Shown piece after piece: positions 50,733 through 60,385 of a stretch of DNA of 64,000 nt (its first letter is position 1; each line of letters begins with the position of its first letter). A program made the translations under genes and the position numbers. The notes beneath the pieces were generated by a model. That model saw only the letters and a list, made by a program, of their open reading frames with translations. It ran no database searches and was not told where the DNA came from. The DNA lies in NCBI RefSeq assembly GCF_000208745.1, contig NC_030855.1, positions 8,134,654 through 8,198,653 on the forward strand, written 5' to 3'. The DNA is from Theobroma cacao (Eukaryota; Streptophyta; Magnoliopsida; Malvales; Malvaceae).

Positions 50733-52235
50733 CAATTGATCTGTTTTAATTCAAGTTTGATCACTTGGACCTGTTTACCAATAACAGGCTCAATCATTGG
50801 GCCCAATGACTCTAATACTAGTCCAACATTACCATGGCCCAAACAGGTTTATAATACTAGGACCAGGCTTGAGACTTCAAAGTTCACTAGACTTTTAATT
50901 AACTCTAACTATAAAATAAAGTAACGAAACAAGAAAGACAAATAAATAAATAAATAAAACATGAAAGATAAAGTAACAATAATAAAAATAAAATAAAACA
51001 AATAAGAAAACGAAAATTCATATAATCATAAATATTAACTACCTATATGTGAAACTATAGTATCTACAATGAGAATCTAGTAACTTAAAGAATTAATCAA
51101 AGATCACTCAAATAGGTTCAAGCAAATTTGATCATTTTGTCATTTTAAAATTATAATGATTTTTGAGCTAATAAAGTTAACAAAGTTTATTGAGACAATT
51201 TATTAAAACAAGGAAGGGAGAGTTCCACCATGATGTTATGACAACATTCATGTACATGTAAAAGGTTGGACATAAATGGAGTACCTTGTCAGAAGTTATG
51301 AGTGCGATTATATATAATGACTTAAACCCTCTTGATTATTTTTCTTCATAGTTCAAAAAGAAAACTTATTTGTGTGCATACAAAAACATGTTGAACCACG
51401 TCAAATGAAGGATGACTTAGCCCAAAATCGTAAATGGAACAATTTTGCCTCTTTTGGTAAAAAGGATGCTTCGTAGGTTTATCAAGAAAAGAAAGAGGTA
51501 AACACCGAAAGAAAGACTAAAACCCAACATTGAAGCGTTAAGAGTAAAAATGGCACGTGTTTACTATCTTCAAGATGGCCACAACAAGCAAGGATGTCTA
51601 AAGAGAAACGAACTTGTAAGACTCTTATTTCATTGAAATTGTGTACGGCATATACTCATTTATTAACTTCTTTTATTGTCTTTGTGTAGGCCACTTTTGA
51701 TAATTCAAGGCCTTGGAATTGGAGAACAAAGGTGGGAAAAAAAAAATAATTTACCATTTCTTTATTATCTTTGTGTAGGTAACTTTGGACAATTCAAGGC
51801 CTCTCCATTGGAGAACAAAGGACAAAAATATGACAAAAGAACAACTTGCTACTAACATTAATGCTAGTGCAGCAAGTGGAATTTATGACGTGAAATATTC
51901 CCCATAACACATATAACATACATGAGGTTCAAACTTGCTAAAATCATAGATTTTTTTATGTCTAGCATGACATATGTGAAGCTATTGGCCATGGGTTGCC
52001 TTTTGTTTTAATGGCTTCTTAAGTTGATATCAGGAGTCATGCAACTGATCTGGTATAGTTCAAATTTTGCATTGAAATAATTAATTTTGATGTTGTAAAG
52101 GCTATAACAGATAAAATGATTGATAGATAGTGGGGATATAACTTGGTGAGGAGAATAAAGCAATTGATTGCATGCCATTCACGAGTGATACATTAAAACT
52201 GCATACAGATATTTTCGGTTTCAAAAGTTAAGTAT
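50733..52235. repeat. Left arm of a ~1.5-kb inverted repeat
   Basis: Mirrors 52261-53753. From 51018 to 52235 I see no mismatch where I compared the arms, and there is no net length change over about 1.2 kb: ATGAG at 51069-51073 maps exactly to 53423-53427. Outside that the arms differ by a short deletion in a poly-T tract and by scattered substitutions. The 25-bp spacer is 52236-52260. Confidence 0.92.
51240..51615 (+). pseudogene. Decayed Mutator-like (MULE) transposase C-terminus
   Basis: A single frame with several stops reads like the end of MURA/MULE transposase. A worn SWIM region with MSAIIYNDLNPLDYFSS and KKKTYLCAYKNMLNHV corresponds to the 'HAISAI..ped Yv..Y.k..Yl.aY' block of the family. 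A basic stretch near VKRMLRRFIKKRKR follows, in the place of the usual PPxxRRxGRPKKxR. The remnant of a zinc knuckle, GHNKQGC, comes last. Stops stand where Trp is expected (TGA/TAG for TGG), as expected after C-to-T decay. GTAAG follows at 51616. It predates or flanks element H and is present again, mirrored, at 52881-53256. Confidence 0.75.
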
Positions 52236-52260
52236 AGGTCACATTAACATAATTAATGTT

Positions 52261-53753
52261 ATACTTAACTTTTGAAACCGAAAATATCTGTATGCAGTTT
52301 TAATGTATCACTCGTGAATGGCATGCAATCAATTGCTTTATTCTCCTCACCAAGTTATATCCCCACTATCTATCAATCATTTTATCTGTTATAGCCTTTA
52401 CAACATCAAAATTAATTATTTCAATGCAAAATTTGAACTATACCAGATCAGTTGCATGACTCCTGATATCAACTTAAGAAGCCATTAAAACAAAAGGCAA
52501 CCCATGGCCAATAGCTTCACATATGTCATGCTAGACATAAAAAAATCTATGATTTTAGCAAGTTTGAACCTCATGTATGTTATATGTGTTATGGGGAATA
52601 TTTCACGTCATAAATTCCACTTGCTGCACTAGCATTAATGTTAGTAGCAAGTTGTTCTTTTGTCATATTTTTGTCCTTTGTTCTCCAATGGAGAGGCCTT
52701 GAATTGTCCAAAGTTACCTACACAAAGATAATAAAGAAATGGTAAATTATTTTTTTTTTCCCACCTTTGTTCTCCAATTCCAAGGCCTTGAATTATCAAA
52801 AGTGGCCTACACAAAGACAATAAAAGAAGTTAATAAATGAGTATATGCCGTACACAATTTCAATGAAATAAGAGTCTTACAAGTTCGTTTCTCTTTAGAC
52901 ATCCTTGCTTGTTGTGGCCATCTTGAAGATAGTAAACACGTGCCATTTTTACTCTTAACGCTTCAATGTTGGGTTTTAGTCTTTCTTTCGGTGTTTACCT
53001 CTTTCTTTTCTTGATAAACCTACGAAGCATCCTTTTTACCAAAAGAGGCAAAATTGTTCCATTTACGATTTTGGGCTAAGTCATCCTTCATTTGACGTGG
53101 TTCAACATGTTTTTGTATGCACACAAATAAGTTTTCTTTTTGAACTATGAAGAAAAATAATCAAGAGGGTTTAAGTCATTATATATAATCGCACTCATAA
53201 CTTCTGACAAGGTACTCCATTTATGTCCAACCTTTTACATGTACATGAATGTTGTCATAACATCATGGTGGAACTCTCCCTTCCTTGTTTTAATAAATTG
53301 TCTCAATAAACTTTGTTAACTTTATTAGCTCAAAAATCATTATAATTTTAAAATGACAAAATGATCAAATTTGCTTGAACCTATTTGAGTGATCTTTGAT
53401 TAATTCTTTAAGTTACTAGATTCTCATTGTAGATACTATAGTTTCACATATAGGTAGTTAATATTTATGATTATATGATTTTTTTTTTTTTATTTTATTT
53501 TTATTATTGTTACTTTATCTTCCATGTTTTATTTATTTATTTATTTGTCTTTCTTGTTTCGTTACTTTATTTTATAGTTAGAGTTAATTAAAAGTCCAGT
53601 GAACTTCGAAGTTTCAGGCCTAGTTCTAGTATTATAAACCTGTTTGGGCCATGGTAATGTTGGACTAGTATTGGAGTCATTGGCCCCAATGATTGAGCCT
53701 GTTATTGGCAAACAGACCCAAGTAATAAAACTTGAATTAAAACAAATCAATTG
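52261..53753. repeat. Right arm of the inverted repeat
   Basis: Reverse complement of the left arm. It includes a mirrored end of the element H LTR (53428-53753) with its TSD, and the mirrored transposase remnant. The small open frame at 53562-53750 is the mirror of one in the H LTR and is not a gene. Confidence 0.92.
52881..53256 (-). pseudogene. Mirrored copy of the MULE transposase remnant
   Basis: Exact reverse complement of 51240-51615, with the same stops, in the right arm of the inverted repeat. Identical decay in both copies means the duplication is far younger than the decay, or is an assembly effect. Confidence 0.75.
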
Positions 53754-54287
53754 TCTTAATAAACTTTATTAGCTTTATCAGCTCAAAAATCATTATAATT
53801 TTAAAATGACAAAAATGATTAAATTTGCTTGAACCTATTTAACTATAGTTTCACATATAAGTAGTTAATATTTATGTTTATATGAATTTTCATTTTCTTA
53901 TTTGTTTTATTTTATTTTTATTATTGTTACTTTATCTTCCATGTTTTATTTATTATATTTATTTATCATTTTTGTTTCATTACTTTATTTTATAGTTAGA
54001 GTTAATTAAAAGTCTAGTGAACTTTGAAGTCTCAAGCCTGGTCCTAGTATTATAAACCTGTTTGGGCCATGGTAATGTTGGACTAGTATTAGAGTCATTG
54101 GGCCCAATGATTGAGCCTGTTATTGGTAAACAGGTCCAAGTGATCAAACTTGAATTAAAACAGATCAATTGGCTTAAACAGGATTAAGCAGATTAAAACC
54201 AGCTGAGATGAAGAACATTTTGGGATTGCAAGAAACAAAAAAAATATAATAAAATAAAAAATAAAAAAAAAAAAAAAGGAAAGAACT
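53754..54287 (-). repeat. Third, partial copy of the H-LTR end and its flank
   Basis: 53754-53840 repeats the flank seen at 53304-53392 with several changes. It then jumps, at CTATTT|AACTATAG, to the H LTR end, leaving out the LTR terminus and ATGAG. The LTR part runs to AGGAAAGAACT, matching the plus-strand LTR at about 50609. It stops at the N at 54288. Confidence 0.8.
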
Positions 54288-54288
54288 N
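54288..54288. other. Assembly N between repeat block and receptor gene
   Basis: Single undetermined base separating H-LTR-derived sequence from the receptor-kinase locus. Linkage across it is not proven by the sequence. Confidence 0.85.
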
Positions 54289-54676
54289 AGTGTAGGTCCT
54301 TTTGCCCACTGTCTCGCTCTGTTCTTCATGGAGGTCATTTTGCAGCTAGTTTGTCTGAACCATCCTTCTAAACAATTTTTTTTTTTTCTTTTCAACATGT
54401 AAATGTTAGCTTTTTGAGTATTGCAGCACTTGTGTATCTTTTTCTTCTTCTTTTTAAATTATTTTTATTTGTTATTATTGTTCTTGGGAGACTTCAATGT
54501 TCAGGTATCTAAAGGTTTGCTCTTTGAATACAAGGGATATGTTAATCCTGGTAGAGCTATAAATAAAAAAGAATTCGTTTCTTTAATTTCTTTCAATAAA
54601 TAATTTATCAATTTTTAGTTAGTGGCAATCGTTACCATAGTTATTATAACATCTCTGATGTGGCTTCTTTTTTCAG
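54289..54676 (+). other. Intron-like sequence upstream of the first visible exon
   Basis: Poly-T rich, ending in TTTTTTCAG before the exon at 54677. I find no LRR or signal-peptide coding here, so the 5' exons of the receptor gene are missing from this assembly path. The open frame at 54421-54603 is not conserved-looking and is not called. Confidence 0.55.
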
Positions 54677-56302
54677 GGATCTATCCTACAACCAAGGTCT
54701 CACAGGATCTCTTCCAGCATCGATTGGGAATTTAAAGAATCTAACAAACTTGTAAGTAGATCCATTTCCTGCCAAAGCATCACCTGGAAGCAAATTTGTT
54801 CTGCAATTCCCTTAAAAGACCTCTTTTCTTTGTATAATATCGCAGAATCTTGGTTGGTTGTGGTTTCAATGGTCCAATTCCCGATTCAATAGGATCTCTT
54901 TCGCAGCTGAGGTTCCTGTAAGAATTTGACCTTTAATGCTTATTCCCTGCAGTGACTAACAAACATGCAATTCCATTTGGATTCTGGTGATTTGCCATGT
55001 ATGACTATTAAGTGAAGGGCATTACATTAGTATCCAATAAAACTTCGGTTTTAGGCTCCATGATCGTGGGTTGTATGTTGTTTTGGCTTCACTATTTCTA
55101 CTTGTTATTCTTTTACCTCTTTCAATCAGAGTACTTCTTTCATGCTGGCCTATATTGCCTGCAGATCCCTAAATTCTAATGGCTTCACTGGACGTATTCC
55201 ACCGTCCATTGGTAAACTATCAAATCTTGTTTGGTTAGATCTGGCCGACAACCAGCTAGAAGGACCAATTCCAGTTTCAAATGTATCTACACCAGGGCTT
55301 GACATGTTGATTCATACCCAACACTTGTATGTCGAATTTCGTTGTAGTTTACGTTTGTTTTGATTCTTTTCTTGCAATGGTTATATTCTCCTCATAGTAA
55401 TGATGTTCTCCATCATCCACAGCCATTTCGGAAAGAATAAACTCTCTGGCCAAATTCCATTTCAACTTTTCAGCTCAGATATGACTCTTATACATTTGTA
55501 AGTTTCATTCAGTTTTCTATCAAGTAGGTTTTGCAATATATTTCTTGACTTACCTAGAATGTGCTTTGCAAAAGGCACATTGTATTCTAAACTACAGGAA
55601 AGGTGCATAAATATAACGAATTTCTTCTCTAAATAATGATTTTTCTCTTAACCTTTAACAGCCTGTATAAGAGGGTGCTTCTTCTTTGTATCTTAAGCCA
55701 CCCTTCTGAAAGAGAGAGACTCTGAATTCTTTCTCTTATTTTATTTTAAAGAATTCCAAATTTGTCTGCAAGCTCCTTCCTCCTAATCTTTGCTTTAATG
55801 TGATGAAATTCAAGAAATAACAGCATGAATTTTTGTAGATTTGTTACATTTCGTTTTCCTCTCTCTCTGGTAGGCTATTTGAAAGCAACGAACTTACTGG
55901 AAGTCTTCCTTCCACCCTTGGACTTGTGCAAACTCTGGAAGTGGTGTGAGTATCTAGATCAAGTACTACAGTGAACTCTTGTTGAAGTTTTTGCTGTAAG
56001 TGAATTTCTACAGGGTTTTTGATGATGAGAGATGAATTTATTGTTTTGGCTACAGACGCTTTGACAACAATTCACTAAATGGGCATCTTCCTTTGAATCT
56101 CAACAACCTTTCAAGAGTTCAATATTTGTAAGCTATGAACAGAAAAGGCTGATAGTCTTCTGCACTTGTTTTTCTAGGAGGGAAGGAAACTATTATCTTC
56201 TCTTAATGAAGAGCATTTGGTGTTGATTTTCAGGTTTTTGTCCAACAATAAACTGACCGCCCCTCTGCCTGACCTTACCGGCATGAACAGTTTGAACACC
56301 TT
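54677..56302 (+). CDS. LRR exons 1-7 (as visible) of the receptor kinase
   Basis: Seven exons, mostly 69-75 nt, one LRR each; the third (162 nt) holds two. All are split after the second base of a codon, usually Leu. Motifs in order are DLSYNQGLTGSLPASIGNL, LILVGCGFNGPIPDSIGSL, SLNSNGFTGRIPPSIGKL with DLADNQLEGPIP, FHFGKNKLSGQIP, LFESNELTGSLPSTLG, RFDNNSLNGHLP and FLSNNKLTAPLPDL. The uniform phase and one-repeat-per-exon layout are typical of LRR-VIII genes. No stop interrupts them. The next expected repeats, with the family's 'PSWFSTLQSL' type segment, are not found in 56303-56985. Confidence 0.88.
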
Positions 56303-56988
56303 GTAAGTAAGAAATGCTTTAGTAACTCTACCCATAATATAATCATTCTTTAGTCTTCTCAAACCACATTTGGTTGCCCCTGTTTTCTTATTCAACCTTA
56401 TACAATAATGATAACAATGATATCCAACCTTTTAAGTCACCTTAAACCACCTACCTTAATCATGGTAAGGCAAATTATCCAAACTTTCACCTTTCCAACT
56501 CTTTTTTTTTTTAATTCCTATTTACTACCTCTTTAAATTTACTCATAAATAAATTTGTACTATCCTTCACTGTGCTAACTATATGAAAGAAATATATATT
56601 TTTTTGTGTAAATGGGATGAAGTGTTTTCCCTCTTGTTATTATTTATAAATGCTATGGGTTCATAAACTACTTTTTCATGAAAAATATATAAATATAGAA
56701 ATAAATATTAGTATAAAGATATAATCAACCAATTAAAGAAAAATTCAATATAAAGTTAAAATAAACCTATGTATATTATAATGGTTTTGAGCATGAATTT
56801 TCAGAACTTAGCTCAAGACAAAGCTAAGCAGAGCCAAGCTGTCAAGAAAAAAAAAAGTGGTTGTTGGGGAGAGATTGGGTGGTCTTGGGTGGCCACCAAA
56901 CTACATTTAATTTTGGTAAAACATGATTTGTGTGAGTGATCAATTATTCTGTCTCTCCAAACTCTTATTGTTATCATTGTTATCATAA
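56303..56988 (+). other. Non-coding stretch where LRR exons are expected
   Basis: AT-rich sequence after a good donor (TTGTAAGTAA). I read it for LRR or Cys-rich coding in plus frames and found none. No AG lies between the GTGAGTGATC near 56931 and 57048, so the following coding block has no visible acceptor. Confidence 0.6.
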
Positions 56989-57439
56989 TGCACTTACTGC
57001 AAACTTCCCCCATCAAATTCTGGGCCTTTGTATTCAACCCCCCCTTCAAAGAACTGTCTGCCTGTTTCATGCAGTTCAGATCAAATTTCGAGCCCCACAT
57101 GCAAATGTGCACATCCATATACAGGAACACTACTCTTCGGAGGCATTTCCTTCTCAGACTTTAGAACCTCAACTCCATATGAAATTCTAGAGTGGCAATT
57201 GTTGCAGTTCTTCCAGTCCCATCAACTTCCAGTGGATTCTGTTTCACTAAGTGATCCAAGAATGGATTTATTTGAATATCATCTATTGGACCTTGCTGTA
57301 TTTCCGTATGGCCAAAGCAGTTTCAATAGAACCGGAATTTTTATGATTGCATTTGTACTTAGCAACCCGACTTTCAGGGCTCCTAGAGAGCTCTTTGGAC
57401 CTTATACTTTTATTGGTGACAATTATGAGCACTTTTCTG
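56989..57439 (+). CDS. Cys-rich ectodomain exon of the receptor kinase
   Basis: The frame reads from a Tyr-Cys-Lys-Leu-Pro-Pro segment through YSTPPSKNC, CSSDQISSPTCKCAHPYTG, SFQSHQL-type and PVDSVSLSDPRMD segments to FNRTGI and GPYTFIGDNYEHF. It ends at donor G|GTAATT (57440). This is the conserved juxtamembrane part of the LRR-VIII-1 ectodomain, with its Cys residues retained. A TAA lies in frame at 56986-56988, just before the coding block. CATAATGC stands where an acceptor such as CATAG|TGC could once have been, so splicing into this exon may be lost. Confidence 0.8.
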
Positions 57440-57530
57440 GTAATTCTTATAGAATAGAAGTAAAATGAATTTGTAAATTTCTCTGTTTATTTAGATTCAT
57501 CTTTTTCTAAGTATGTGTGTTTTCATCCAG

Positions 57531-57686
57531 ACGAACCTGCCAACTCAAAAAAATCTAGCATTGCCACAAAAATAGGAGCAGCAGCTGGTGCTTCAGTGCT
57601 GTTTTTACTATTAGTGCTCGCTGGGACTTATGCTTATCGTCAGAAGAAGAGAGCAGAAAGAGCAACCAAAGAGAGCAATCCTTTTG
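57531..57686 (+). CDS. Transmembrane exon of the receptor kinase
   Basis: Follows TTTCATCCAG. A short polar stretch leads into the helix IGAAAGASVLFLLLVLAGTY and a basic stop-transfer stretch (RQKKRAERATK). It ends at donor G|GTATG. Phase links correctly to the exons on both sides (Asp and Ala codons are split). No defects seen. Confidence 0.9.
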
Positions 57687-57777
57687 GTATGATAAGCATT
57701 TCATTTACTCAGCCTTTTCAAGTTGATTGTATGGAATATCTGGGGCTTATGATTGATTCTCTACTGTAAAAACACAG

Positions 57778-57914
57778 CACACTGGGATTCTAAGAAGAGC
57801 AGTGGTAGCATACCTCAGTTAAAAGGAGCAAGGTGCTTCTCTTTTGAAGAGCTTACGAAATACACAAACAATTTTTCAGAAGCCAATGATATTGGATCGG
57901 GGAGTTATGGAAAG
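57778..57914 (+). CDS. Juxtamembrane and Gly-loop exon of the kinase
   Basis: Begins after AACACAG. Key segments are IPQLKGARCFSFEEL, YTNNFSEAND and the start of the nucleotide loop IGSGSYGK, which ends exactly at the donor (AAG|GTTAAT). The loop matches GxGxxG. The next exon begins with Val-Tyr-Arg, as in the family. Confidence 0.92.
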
Positions 57915-58794
57915 GTTAATTTTGACTCTCATTCTCTCTCTCTATTGCATGTGCGTGCGTAAGTGTGCTCACCAAAAACATGCATCCTTTTGGCACGTTG
58001 GCCACATAGAGGTGGTCTCATTTGCACAACTCCATGTCTTGTTGCTGGTTTGAACTAATGCCTGACTGCAGCAAGACACTAAGGTCCCGTTTGGTATAAG
58101 GGATGTAAAGTCACATTTCCTGTAATGTGTCCAATTAGATTACATTGCAGTGTTTGTTTTGTAATAGACCACTGCAATGTAAAATTGCAATGCAATCACA
58201 TTATAGCCAATGGATGTAATGTGATTGCAGTGCAAAACCAATCACATTATATTGCACTCTATAATATCTTTAAGGACATTTTTACCTATTATCTTTTAAA
58301 AAAATTACTCACAATTCGAAGCAAAGCATCGTTTTTGGGGTTGAGGGTCTGCTACTTCTTCTCCATTTTGCTAAAGTCGCTCTTCCTTCTTTTAGCTCTG
58401 CTTTTTCATCTTCTGAAATTGTGGGTTGAAATCTCTCATTCTTCTTTTTCTTTCTCCTTTTTTTATCTTCTTATTGTTTTTTTTAATCTGATTTTTTTAT
58501 GTTAATTTGGGTTTTCTTCATATTTATATTTTAGGATTTATCACTGAAACAATTTGACCCTTAATAATCTTCAACAAGAGGCACAGGTAATTGTGACGAA
58601 ATAAAACGCTGCGTGTTTGGTTGTAATTTTTGGTGTTGCAATTTTTGGTTTTTATTCCCTCAACAAAATATGGGTAATCAAATAGTTTTCAAGTTCTATC
58701 CAATTAGAAATGCTGAAAGCAGCAGAACTCGTACCTAGCATTGCCAAATCCATGATACCGTCAAGACATGGCCATCTTCTTTGTGCTTGGTTTT

Positions 58795-59345
58795 TGATAA
58801 GGCATTGCACGACTGACTTTGGATATTGCATGACTAGTTTTTGATAGTCATTGCGTGACAGTTTCTAATAAGTCATTGCGTGACTAGTTTCTGATAAAAC
58901 ATTACGTGACTAGTTGATAGGCATTGCGTGACTGACTTTGGACATTACGTGATTAGTTTTTGATAAAGTATTACGTGACTAGTTTCTGATAAGGTATTGT
59001 GTGACTAGTTGATAGGTATTGCATGACTAATTTTTGATAAGGTATTGTGTGACTAGTTTCTGATAAGGCATTGCGTGTCTTCCTTTGGGAATTGCTTGAC
59101 TGACTTTAAGAATTGCGTGACTAGTTTTTGATAAGGCATTGCGTGACTAGTTTTTGATAAGGTATTGCGTGACTTTCTTTGAGAATTGTGTGACTTACTT
59201 TGAGAATTGCGTGACTTACTTTGAAAATTACGTGATTAGTTTTTGATAAAGTATTGCGTGACTAGTTGATAGGCATTGCGTGATTTGTTATTAAGGCATT
59301 GCGTGACTTGTTAGTAAGGCATTGCGTGACTAGTTAGTAAAGAAT
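58795..59345. repeat. Minisatellite with GCGTGACTAG core, first block
   Basis: About twenty units of the type GGCATTGCGTGACTAGTT followed by TTTGATAA, varying from about 21 to 31 bp. Variant units carry GACTTTGGACATTACGTGA or ACTTTGAGAATTGCGTGA. Confidence 0.88.
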
Positions 59346-59944
59346 GTTATATGTTTTAATGGACGGCTTGCAATCCAACTGGTTAGTACGTTGGTTTATC
59401 AAGGAAGGAGCCTTGTGTTTTTGTTTCTGTCTTTTTTTAGGGTTGGGTCTTTAGATAGGAAATTTTTTTTTTTTTGAAAAATTTGTAGGAGCTGGGTTGG
59501 TTTCTCGTAGAGGGCTTAGTCCCCTCATTCTTCTAGTTCATTTTGCTCTTATGAGGACTATTGGGTGGGCCTAAACCCAACGTTGCGTTTAAATTAAAAG
59601 AGGTTACAATGTTTTGGTTGTTTTTGGTCACAAGGTGGTCTCAACTTTAAAAGGTCGTAACTTTGTGCTCGGTTGTCCGATCAGAATGATTTTTTTTTTT
59701 TGAATCCATGTAACTTTCGAGATCTACACGCTGACAAACAGCCTGAGGCGGTTTGTCACCGTTTTGACCCCAAAAAACCTCATTTTAGCCCTAAATTTGA
59801 ATTTTTATTCTTTTTTTACCTTTTTTTTTTTAAGATTTGACCTCCCATTTTTTTTATTTGTTTAGGGTAAAATTGGTTTTGATGGTAGGAAACCATTGCA
59901 ATTGATAGTAGGAAGTTATCACATTAATGTATACATATAAAAGG

Positions 59945-59945
59945 N
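59945..59945. other. Assembly N inside the intron minisatellite
   Basis: Single undetermined base at the junction of a ~1.03-kb direct duplication. Confidence 0.9.
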
Positions 59946-60385
59946 TGATTAGTTGATAGGCATTGCGTAACTGACTTTGGACATTACGTGATTAGTTTTT
60001 GATAAAGTATTACGTGACTAGTTTCTGATAAGGTATTGTGTGACTAGTTGATAGGTATTGCATGACTAGTTTTTGATAAAGTATTGTGTGACTAGTTTCT
60101 GATAAGGCATTACGTGTCTTCCTTTGGGAATTGCTTGACTGACTTTAGGAATTGTGTGACTTGTTTTTGATAAGGCATTGCATGACTAGTTTTTGATAAG
60201 GTATTACGTGACTTTTTTTGAGAATTGCGTGACTTACTTTGAGAATTGCGTGACTTACTTTGAAAATTACGTGATTAGTTTTTTATAAGGCATTGCATGA
60301 CTAGTTGATAGTCATTGCGTGATTTGTTATTAAGGCATTGCGTGACTTGTTAGTAAGGCATTGCGTGACTAGTTAGTAAAGAATG
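59946..60385. repeat. Minisatellite with GCGTGACTAG core, second block
   Basis: Same units in the same order as 58908-59345, with few differences, after the N at 59945. Confidence 0.88.

Larger units (their letters stand above)
5735..51068 (-). mobile_element. Element H: Ogre/Tat-like LTR retrotransposon, outermost of the nest
   Basis: Both ends are flanked by ATGAG (5730-5734 and 51069-51073). The LTRs are 5735-8800 and 17660-18213 plus 48374-51068; the second is split by insertion F and everything inside it. A primer site for tRNA-Arg lies beside the right LTR and decayed gag reads leftward, so the element is on the minus strand. Its own internal region is about 8.9 kb (8801-17659). It holds gag remnants, tandem repeats and no recognisable protease, reverse transcriptase or integrase. 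It is dead or non-autonomous, and it is the oldest insertion of the stack. Confidence 0.85.
48374..51068 (-). mobile_element. Element H, right LTR, second segment
   Basis: Continues the LTR with TGTTTGCAAGTAAAAATAAT, matching 6277 onward in the left LTR, and ends TATCTACA at 51068 before ATGAG. It contains an N at 49110 with about 200 bp present twice around it (48910-49109 and 49111-49310). That explains most of its extra length over the left LTR. Confidence 0.85.

Noticed and set aside
56303..56985. Searched as the place of the missing LRR exons
   Set aside because: No LxxLxLxxN-type pattern in any plus frame.
59365..59420. tRNA-like phrase CCAACTGGTTAGTACGTTGG, considered as a tRNA or SINE A box
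   Set aside because: No B box, no cloverleaf partner arms and no poly-A tail. It is repeated only because of the duplication around the N.
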